The notes below the pieces were generated by a model, which was not told the DNA's origin, did no database searches, and was given only the letters and a program-made list of their open reading frames with translations. A stretch of DNA of 8,072 nt from Planctomycetota bacterium. Its GTDB lineage: Bacteria; Planctomycetota; Phycisphaerae; Sedimentisphaerales; SG8-4. Where the stretch lies: the NCBI GenBank assembly GCA_030607345.1, contig JAUWKC010000061.1, positions 1 through 8,072 on the forward strand, read 5' to 3'. Made by a program: the position numbers and the translations under genes. Shown piece by piece: positions 1 to 6,200 of the stretch (position 1 is its first letter; each line of letters opens with the position of its first letter).

Positions 1-141
1 CAAATAAGGAGCTATTATGATCTCCGCCCCAAGCACAAGATCAAATATGACTTTTTATATATTCAAAGAAGGTCATTACTGTTGAATCTATACATTCTCA
101 CAAAGACCATCCCTGTGATATTCTTGAGGAAAGGCTGGTAA
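1..141 (+). CDS. C-terminal end of a bacterial sugar transferase (polyprenyl glycosylphosphotransferase), partial
   Basis: An open frame enters from the left edge at base 1 and ends at TAA 139-141, giving 46 residues. The tail reads RSYYDLRPKHKIKYDFLYIQ, followed by RRSLLLNLYILTKTIPVIF and a basic end. This matches the conserved C-terminus of the bacterial sugar transferase family (WcaJ/ExoY-like). In that family a 'K.KYD..YI...S...D..IL.KT..V.' pattern closes the catalytic domain. Members transfer a sugar-1-phosphate from a nucleotide sugar to undecaprenyl phosphate at the inner membrane, the first step in exopolysaccharide or O-antigen repeat synthesis. The catalytic Asp-Glu region and any membrane segments lie outside the window, so the subfamily cannot be given. 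The family call rests on pattern recognition of this short tail only. An exopolysaccharide gene cluster may continue to the left. Confidence 0.72.
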   Translation, partial: QIRSYYDLRPKHKIKYDFLYIQRRSLLLNLYILTKTIPVIFLRKGW

Positions 142-217
142 GCCCCATAAAAACCGGGCGACAAAGCCTGCCTGCCCCGCCTGAACCGACGGTTTTGGTC
201 ACGTCAACTACCAGCCT
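132..217 (+). terminator. Nested stem structure at the sugar transferase stop; terminator or structured RNA
   Basis: AGGCTGGTA (132-140) and TACCAGCCT (209-217) form a perfect 9-bp stem. Nested inside is a second perfect stem, AAAACCG (150-156) with CGGTTTT (190-196). A further GGCG/CGCC pairing (157-160 with 178-181) lies inside that. The outer stem is followed by a T-rich run, ATTTTACTTT (218-227). The 5' arm overlaps the last codons and stop of the sugar transferase gene. The simplest reading is a large terminator or 3'-end structure for that transcript. The long internal part (about 68 bases between the outer arms) is unlike a textbook compact terminator, so a structured RNA is possible. 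Pairings are read directly from the sequence; the role is inferred. Confidence 0.45.
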
Positions 218-427
218 ATTTTACTTTCCGCTTCTTCATCATAGCCCGAGTCTGCGCTCTGTGGGCCTGTTAGGCCGGCGCCTGTCATCGTGAGCGGCAG
301 GGCATATCGGTGCGCATTGCCGGATACGTTAAGTTCGGTCCTTTTTACTTAACCTGGAATCCGCCTGTGCCGATAACAATACCGTGAGTCGTGAAAGATA
401 GTCGGCAGTATTTAGGAGACTAACGTT
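142..427. other. Intergenic region between sugar transferase and STAS gene
   Basis: No convincing coding frame is seen in these 286 bases. Besides the nested structure at its left end, it holds a small perfect hairpin, GGCCT-GTT-AGGCC (264-276), with no T run after it, and the larger inverted repeat at 321-363. A Shine-Dalgarno site for the STAS gene, AGGAG, is at 414-418, nine bases before the ATG. I could not identify a convincing -10/-35 promoter pair here, though the STAS gene must be transcribed from this region or by read-through. Confidence 0.6.
321..363. repeat. Two-part inverted repeat upstream of the STAS gene
   Basis: GTTAAGT (328-334) and ACTTAAC (347-353) are perfect 7-base inverted arms around a 12-base loop containing CCTTTTT. 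An outer pair, CGGAT (321-325) and ATCCG (359-363), extends the stem across a small internal loop. It ends 64 bases before the STAS start codon. It could be an RNA hairpin in the 5' leader or a protein-binding site. No T run follows, so it is not a standard terminator. Confidence 0.4.
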
Positions 428-763
428 ATGGGGATACAAAACTGGTCAGACTATGTAATTCTCGTTGATCTGCCCCAGGAACCACAGATGGGGGATGAAC
501 TCAAGACTGTTACCCAGATGGTTCGCGACCGAGGTGACTGTGATGTGGTGGTCGATTTTTCCGAGGTTGATATCGTAACTTCATCGAGTCTTTCGAAGCT
601 GCTTAAGTTGCGTAAGCTGCTGGGTGATTGTGCGCACAGGCTGATATTCTGCAATGTTGCGGCTGCAACGAGGGGCATCTTCACGGTAACAGGTCTGGAC
701 GGCGTTTTTGAACTTGCCGATGACAAGTTTGTTGCCTTAGCCAGCCTGCAGCTTGTGACTTAA
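428..763 (+). CDS. STAS-domain protein (anti-sigma factor antagonist-like)
   Basis: This 111-residue protein is about the length of a single STAS domain and has no signal peptide or membrane segment, so it should be cytoplasmic. The diagnostic part is the strand-loop-helix DVVVDFSEVDIVTSSSLSKL (residues 39-58), which corresponds to the phosphorylation loop of SpoIIAA/RsbV-type proteins. Those bind an anti-sigma factor kinase when unphosphorylated and are released by Ser phosphorylation. Here the usual Asp-Ser-Ser-Gly becomes Thr51-Ser52-Ser53-Ser54. Ser53 aligns with the phosphorylated Ser, but the preceding Asp and following Gly are replaced. A second strand (HRLIFCNV) and the GLDGVFELADD stretch near the C-terminus also fit the fold. 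AGGAG at 414-418 supports the ATG at 428. No partner kinase or phosphatase gene is adjacent, and the gene appears monocistronic, converging on the GH127 gene. The target (sigma factor, transporter or signalling complex) cannot be told from here. Confidence 0.85.
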   Translation: MGIQNWSDYVILVDLPQEPQMGDELKTVTQMVRDRGDCDVVVDFSEVDIVTSSSLSKLLKLRKLLGDCAHRLIFCNVAAATRGIFTVTGLDGVFELADDKFVALASLQLVT

Positions 764-843
764 CGCTGTCGGTGTTTGCCTTTTGCGGAGATAGCTCCGG
801 CGGACAAGGGCTGTACGTGTCGCATAACATAAGATAAAACGCC
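764..843. other. Convergent intergenic spacer with a small hairpin
   Basis: These 80 bases separate the 3' ends of the STAS gene and the GH127 gene. CGGAG (786-790) pairs with CTCCG (795-799) around an ATAG loop, with partial extension by GCCTT upstream and AAGGGC downstream. A shared bidirectional terminator would be expected here, and this is the only candidate stem. It has no T run on either side, so intrinsic termination is doubtful. Confidence 0.3.
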
Positions 844-2916
844 TTATCTTTCGCTTGCGGTGGTGTCGTCGCCGGCGGCAGGAAAGGCTGAAATGCGAAG
901 ACGGGCGCAGCCCATAGGAATCAGGGTGATGGTCTCCGGCGGCTCGGCCGATGCGACCGGGCTCTGCGGCACCGGCCCCACTAAACCCAACTCGTCCTGC
1001 TTCCATTCGGGGACCTTCTTTGCTTTGACCCGAAGCTGGATTGGAGCGGCGGCGATGGTGAACGGCTGAGCGGCAAGCGGTCCGGGGCGTCTTATCACTT
1101 CGAAGGAGCTGGCTGGAGCGACGGCATCGAGCACCAGGGCATAATTCCAGGCTGTCGTCGGGTACACCTCCCAGGCAGGCCAGTTGTCGGTGCGGGTCGT
1201 CTGGACCCACTGGTCGCTATCGCCGCGGGCGCTGTCGTAGGCTACCCAGTTTTCCCCGATTTTGAGTGAAAAAGTCAGCGGTCCGCGGCTGACAGATACG
1301 CAGTTCTTATTCTTCTTCCACACGTCAACCGCGACATCGGCGGTAAAGCGGATTTGGACCTTGTCACCATCCGCCCAGTTTCGCTCAATCACCGCATACG
1401 AAAGCGGGCCTAAGTCCGTTTTGATCTGTTTACCATTGACCTGTATTCTGGTGGCGCCGGACCAGCGGGGAATTCTCAGATACAAAGGAAATGTCACGGC
1501 TTTAGGCGTCGAGAGACTGAAATTGACGGTCTCGTCGAAAGGATAGTCCGTCGTCTCAGTAATCTTTACCTCTGTGCCGTCGGCGACCTTGGCTGTCACC
1601 TGGCAGGCTGAGTAAAGTGATGCGCACAGACCGTTGTCCGCCGTGGCCAGCCACAGCTCCTCGGCATAGTAGGGCCAGCCGTGGGAAACGTTGTGCTGGC
1701 AGCAGCGGTACATTCGTGGGTTGTAAGCGAGCATACAGCCGCGGTTTTGCAGGACGGGGCTTTTGTTGGCGCGGTCGAGCTTTATCATATTTGGGGCGGT
1801 AAGGTAGTGAAGCCCCTTAAGCTCCGGCGTCCACGCGGCTGGAAACGAATTGAAGGCCACATTTTCACACCGGTCGGCCCAGATGGGATTGCCCGTAATC
1901 TTTGTCAGCATCTCGAAGCTGTGCATGAATTCGACCATCGAGCAGGTTTCCGCCGCCTGTCTCGGGCCGTAGTGACCCTCGCGGCAGTTTTCGTCGGCGG
2001 CGAACATTCCGCCCGGGAACTGCCCGTAGAGCCCCATTACAGTGTCATAGTTTCTCTCGGCAGCGCGGAGAAACTCGCGTCCTTTATCCTGGATATAGAA
2101 CACCGCCGGCTCAGCGAAGCACTGGGCGATGTTGACCCCGTGCCAGCTTGCGACGCCGTCGGTCCAGTTGCTTGTGTGGTCGTGGATTTTCCTGGCGAGT
2201 TCCAGCAGCCGCTCATCACCTGTTCGGTTGTAGAGCCAATAGACGCTTTCCAGATTGTCGCCGGCCCTTCTTTTCTGCCAGGAGCGGGGCAGGAAATCCT
2301 CACTCGGCACCGAATGCTGCCAGCGAAAATACCTGGTCATAAGCTCGAGCACCCGTTCATCACCCGTGTACTCGTGGTACGACTGGAGGCAGGCCAGGGC
2401 AATCATATTGGGCCACAAGTCCGGTTTGCCGCCCTGTTTGGTGAGATTCAAACGCGGTCCGAACCAGCCGTCCGGCCGTTGACTCGAGAGAATCCCCTCA
2501 ATCCACTTTCGTGCCTCCTTAATAATTCTCTCATCGCCGAGCACATAGCCAAGGTCGCCATAGCCTTTGAGCCAGTAAGGCAGCTCCTCCCAGCCGTTTT
2601 CCCCTTGTCCATCCGGGCTGAGCCAGGCGTTACCTTCTGCTTTGCACCATTTGCTGAGTTCCGGCAGATGCCCGACCATTCCGGCCGCTTCAAGCTCCAA
2701 CTGGTGCCCAAGCCACCCCTTTGCCTTGATGGCGCCGATGGGCAGCTTTATGAGCGGGCTGGGCTGCAGCGGCGGGCGATTCGAGACGTAGAAGCTGTTT
2801 TTCGTGTTCGCCGGCGGCATATTCACGCTGCGAACCGTTAAATTCCCTGCTGCCAATGTTGGGTATGCAGCCAGCACGGCGCCGAGGACCGACGTGAGAA
2901 AATACCGATAATCCAT
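844..2916 (-). CDS. Secreted DUF1680 / glycoside hydrolase family 127-like protein
   Basis: This 690-residue protein resembles the GH127 (DUF1680) family, whose characterised members are beta-L-arabinofuranosidases with a zinc-bound cysteine nucleophile. The start at 2916 is chosen over an upstream ATG at 3000 because GGGAG lies at 2926-2930, nine bases before it, and a signal peptide follows directly (MDYRYFLTSVLGAVLAAYPTL, cleavage near residue 23). An N-terminal alpha/alpha-barrel part has repeats such as GYGDLGYVLGDERIIKEA and LESVYWLYNRTGDERLLELA. The metal site is visible: Glu323 and Cys325 (AAETCS) and the Cys pair 405-406 (YRCCQHN). These correspond to Glu338, Cys340, Cys417 and Cys418 of Bifidobacterium longum HypBA1, the third of which is the nucleophile. 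A beta-rich region follows (PLYLRIPRWS, ADGDKVQIRF), then the typical ending (ITLIPMGCARLRISAFP). The acid/base Glu is less certain. The exact sugar specificity cannot be assigned; DUF1680 proteins are diverse. It is likely periplasmic or extracellular, acting on arabinose-containing or related oligosaccharides. Confidence 0.9.
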   Translation of the reverse strand: MDYRYFLTSVLGAVLAAYPTLAAGNLTVRSVNMPPANTKNSFYVSNRPPLQPSPLIKLPIGAIKAKGWLGHQLELEAAGMVGHLPELSKWCKAEGNAWLSPDGQGENGWEELPYWLKGYGDLGYVLGDERIIKEARKWIEGILSSQRPDGWFGPRLNLTKQGGKPDLWPNMIALACLQSYHEYTGDERVLELMTRYFRWQHSVPSEDFLPRSWQKRRAGDNLESVYWLYNRTGDERLLELARKIHDHTSNWTDGVASWHGVNIAQCFAEPAVFYIQDKGREFLRAAERNYDTVMGLYGQFPGGMFAADENCREGHYGPRQAAETCSMVEFMHSFEMLTKITGNPIWADRCENVAFNSFPAAWTPELKGLHYLTAPNMIKLDRANKSPVLQNRGCMLAYNPRMYRCCQHNVSHGWPYYAEELWLATADNGLCASLYSACQVTAKVADGTEVKITETTDYPFDETVNFSLSTPKAVTFPLYLRIPRWSGATRIQVNGKQIKTDLGPLSYAVIERNWADGDKVQIRFTADVAVDVWKKNKNCVSVSRGPLTFSLKIGENWVAYDSARGDSDQWVQTTRTDNWPAWEVYPTTAWNYALVLDAVAPASSFEVIRRPGPLAAQPFTIAAAPIQLRVKAKKVPEWKQDELGLVGPVPQSPVASAEPPETITLIPMGCARLRISAFPAAGDDTTASER

Positions 2917-2953
2917 TTGCAGTTGCTCCCAAAGCACACAATATTGTCGGCTT

Positions 2954-2981
2954 AGTCTAACAACAATCCCCGGCAAATCAA
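2954..2981 (-). promoter_or_regulatory. Candidate promoter of the GH127 gene
   Basis: On the minus strand, TTGATT (2976-2981) is followed after 16 bases by TAGACT (2954-2959). Each matches the sigma-70-type -35 and -10 consensus at four of six positions. Transcription would begin near 2947, leaving a 5' leader of about 30 bases with the ribosome binding site in it. The geometry is right but the match is moderate. Confidence 0.35.
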
Positions 2982-3262
2982 TGCTCTTGTTTTTTGCCAA
3001 GCGATTTTTTGGCCGCTAATGGCGCCAGATGCGTTGTTGGATGAACGTCGGGGCAAAATGGTCTGGCAAGGTAATGCACAAATTTTGTCGTCCTGAGCGT
3101 CAAATAGAACAACACCAGAGATGCGAGAAACCCACAGCAGGATACGTGGTGTGAACATAGCTCGGATATTGATGAAACCTGGATTTTAGAGGTTATTGCG
3201 AATGCTTAGCTGTAGAAACAAGAAATGTGCCCAAATCGGGCAGCTTAAAAATTCACTCTATC

Positions 3263-3268
3263 AGGAGG
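3263..3268 (+). promoter_or_regulatory. Ribosome binding site that sets the modular-protein start
   Basis: AGGAGG is a full Shine-Dalgarno core five bases before ATG 3274, which opens a signal peptide. The reading frame is open back to a TTG at 3196, but no ribosome binding site or secretion signal supports the longer start. Confidence 0.85.
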
Positions 3269-3273
3269 AGATT

Positions 3274-6200
3274 ATGTTCAGGAAACTGCTGTGTTTGATA
3301 ACTCTTATTGCAGTATCTGGGCTGTGCGAAATATCTTTGGGCGTATCGCTTAAAGTAGATGTTGGGGTCTGTGGGCCGGTGCAGAAAGGCTGGATACCTC
3401 TGCGCGGAGCCAGGGGCAAGCTCAATAAGAATGTGGGCGGCACGAACATCGACGTTATGGTCACAGCTGGAGCAGACTCAGCCAAGGGCTCTGGCGGCGA
3501 ATGCCGATGTGATAGCGGCAGTACGCACGAGTTGGCGGCTGTGGAAACAACGTATATTAAAAAGGACGCCAGGAGAAACGCCCGCAGCCCCAAGACTGAT
3601 ATTAGCCTGACGCTGCGCGATTTGGAGCCCGGCGCCGAGTACACGCTTTATACGTATCATCACAGATGGGGCGAGGACGAAGACCCGATTACGAACATCA
3701 TTGTCACCGGTGCAACGAATGTGACAAAGCCTGACATTATTCTTCAAAAACCAGAAATTATGGACGACCCGGCGAAATTCATTTTTACCGCCGGCAGCGG
3801 TGACGTAGTTATCAGGTATCAGTGCTTAGATGGTGGGCAGCCGTTCTTTAACGGTTTCAGGCTTTACGGGGGCAGCGCAAGTGTGCAGTTTGGTTCTGCT
3901 TCATCGGGTGCGATGGAAAATGTGACCTCCGCAAAGATACCGGTGACCATCAACGACGCCAAGGCGGACAAAACCTATACTGTCGATTATACAGTGACAG
4001 GCGGCTCGGCCAAAACCGGTGACGATTACACGCTCGCTTCGGGAAAGCTTGTCTTTGCGCCTGGCAGTACAACCGAATATATCAGCTTGGACATCAAGGA
4101 TGACGACATCCACGAAGACAACGAAACGGTAGTGATCGAGCTGTCCAACGCAAAAGGACCCAGCGTGTTGCTCGGAACGCCGACGAAGCACACTTATACG
4201 ATTATCGACCCGCGCCCGAAGGTACTGTTTGCACGTGCCAGCGGCAGCGGTATGGAAAAAGATACGCCGGCTTACGTTCCGGTGAGGCTCTCGGCGCCTA
4301 CGCGAAAGAAGGTTGCTGTAGATTATGCTGTAATCGGCGGCACGGCCACTGGAGGAGGTATCGATTATACTCTTGACTCGGGTACGGTAGTCTTTGAGCC
4401 TGGCAAGACCGACCAAACCATTCCTATCACGATTATCTCCGATAGCAATGACACCGAACCTACCGAGACTATCATTGTCAAATTGTCAAATCCGACAAAT
4501 GCGCTGCCCGGCGAACATACAGTTTACAGGCACACCATCGTGTCACAGCCTATAGATTTGAAGATAGACCTGGCCGTGCCAACCTGCGACGGCAAGGGGC
4601 TCTATCAGGGCCTCGCCAAGCCCGGCTGGACTATCTGGGCCGACCAATCATGGAAGGATATGTATATGCATGACGGCGTATGGTTGCCGTCCAGGAAAGA
4701 CCCGGCAGCCTTCGCCGCGGGCATCGAGGGCACTGGCGTCAAGGCGTTTTTGAGCACCGGTAGCGAGGGGCAACTCGGCATCGGTGCCAAAGGTGTTTGC
4801 CGTGCTAATCTCGGCGGCGGCGGTTGCCCCAAAGGCAAGGCATCGGGCGACCCGATAGCCAACAGTTGGGCCTATGCCGTCGATTGGGCCGGACCTTACG
4901 CCGGTGACATTATACTGCTGCTTAAGGATTTGCCGGCAGGGACCTACGAACTATACAGTTATCACAACCACTGGGAGCCATGCAAGCAGAAGAATCGCAA
5001 TTGTCTGGATTGCATCTGTGGCATGCCGCCTATGCCGTCAATCACAGCTAATCCGCTACCGGCCAAACCGGATAAGACCCCACAGGACCTCGCCGACAAC
5101 ATACTAAAACGTTACCGATGGAACCTGCCATTAGGAACAGGCAAGGGCGTCATGGCTATCGAAAACGCCTACAACGTGGCGCCGCAGCATGTATTGTCGG
5201 ACGAAGAACTCATACCGTCGGTGATAAAGTTTGCAACCGATGGTTCTGAAGTACTGATAATTTACCAGGCAGACCGGAGCTTGCCTTTGTATCCTGACTG
5301 TGCGCGCAAGGGCAGAGAAGGAGCGCGAGGTATTCTGAACGCTTTTCGGCTTGTATTGCTTGAAGATGCCGGTTCGGCGGGATATGCCGACAGTGACACG
5401 GCCGGCCTGTGGCTGTTCGATGAGTTTACATATCCGCATACGACTCTGACCGATGCGAGCGAATACGCAAAGGCGGATTTGTGTCTGATGGAAGGCGGCA
5501 GTATGACCGCAGGAAAATTCGGAAATGCACTTAAGGTGACAGGCTCCGATTACGCTGTATGTTACGCGGGCTTTGCCGGGAAGGTTCCTCAGGAGGAAAT
5601 GCGAGGGAAAGACGGAGTTCCGAGCGGCCTATGGGGTCCGACGGAGGGACCTGAAGCGGTTCTTAACGCTCTTGCAGGAAACAACTGGACGATAGAACTG
5701 TGGATTAATTTAGACGCGGTACAAACTGACATTTCAATCATTGATATGGGCCAGGCTTATGAACCGGGTTTGTCGTTAACCTTAAGTGGAGGCGTTTTCG
5801 AGTTGACGAACCATTACGCCGGAGTCAAGGCTGTTTGCCGTGCCAACATATACCCCCGCAAATGGCATCACGCGGCGTTTACCGGTGTCGGGAAGAAGGT
5901 ACGATTATTTCTTGACGGCGTTGAGCAGGCGCCGACACAAGTTTCATCGGTTGCGGCTGTGGCGATACCGGATTTGCAGAAACCGAAGGACCGCGAACAC
6001 GAAAGCCGGGGCTTTGAGAATATGACTGTCGAGCAGCAAAAGCAAAACAGGTTCAATTTTGCGATAGGCACCGACCGTCACGCAGCCAAAGCTATGAAGG
6101 GCAAGGTTGATGAGATGCAGATATCGCGGGTTGTGCGATACAGCGGCAGTTTCGAGCCCGTGAGTTTTTCGAAGAACTATGGCTCTAATCGGCCTACGGC

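Larger units (their letters stand above)
2917..3273. other. Divergent intergenic region between the GH127 and modular-protein genes
   Basis: This 357-base region lies between two outward-reading genes and should carry both promoters. Seen in it: a minus-strand promoter candidate (2954-2981); a perfect 10-base palindrome ACAATATTGT (2938-2947) at its predicted transcription start; a GCCAA/TTGGC inverted repeat (2996-3000 with 3009-3013) bounded by T tracts; and a hairpin TGCCC-AAATC-GGGCA (3228-3242) shortly before the plus-strand ribosome binding site. I found no convincing plus-strand promoter. The palindromes are short and may be chance. Some open frame continues into it on both strands, but the ribosome binding sites argue it is non-coding. 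Confidence 0.5.

Noticed and set aside
156..168. Resemblance of GGGCGACAAAGCC to the GACGCAAAGCC segment of the cyclic-di-GMP-I riboswitch
   Set aside because: The match is partial, there is no GNRA-capped hairpin with its receptor, and the nested stem layout differs. It also overlaps the end of a gene rather than only leading one.
786..799. Hairpin in the convergent spacer as a bidirectional terminator
   Set aside because: The stem is only 5 bp and no T run follows on either strand; kept only as a spacer note.
1681..2841. 386-codon plus-strand open frame inside the GH127 gene
   Set aside because: It lies wholly antisense to a gene with clear family motifs, signal peptide and ribosome binding site. 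Its translation shows no recognisable domain, and its openness follows from the codon bias of the opposite strand.
2917..3000. Longer GH127 start at the ATG at 3000
   Set aside because: The extra 28 residues would bury the signal peptide internally, and no Shine-Dalgarno site precedes that ATG, whereas the 2916 start has both.
3196..3273. Longer modular-protein start at TTG 3196 or ATG 3202
   Set aside because: AGGAGG directly before ATG 3274 and the signal peptide that follows fix the start. The upstream 26 codons are polar and unsupported.
3313..3327. Possible lipoprotein signal around SGLC in the modular protein
   Set aside because: The residue before Cys is Leu rather than Gly, Ala or Ser, so the lipobox is not satisfied. 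A standard signal peptide fits better.
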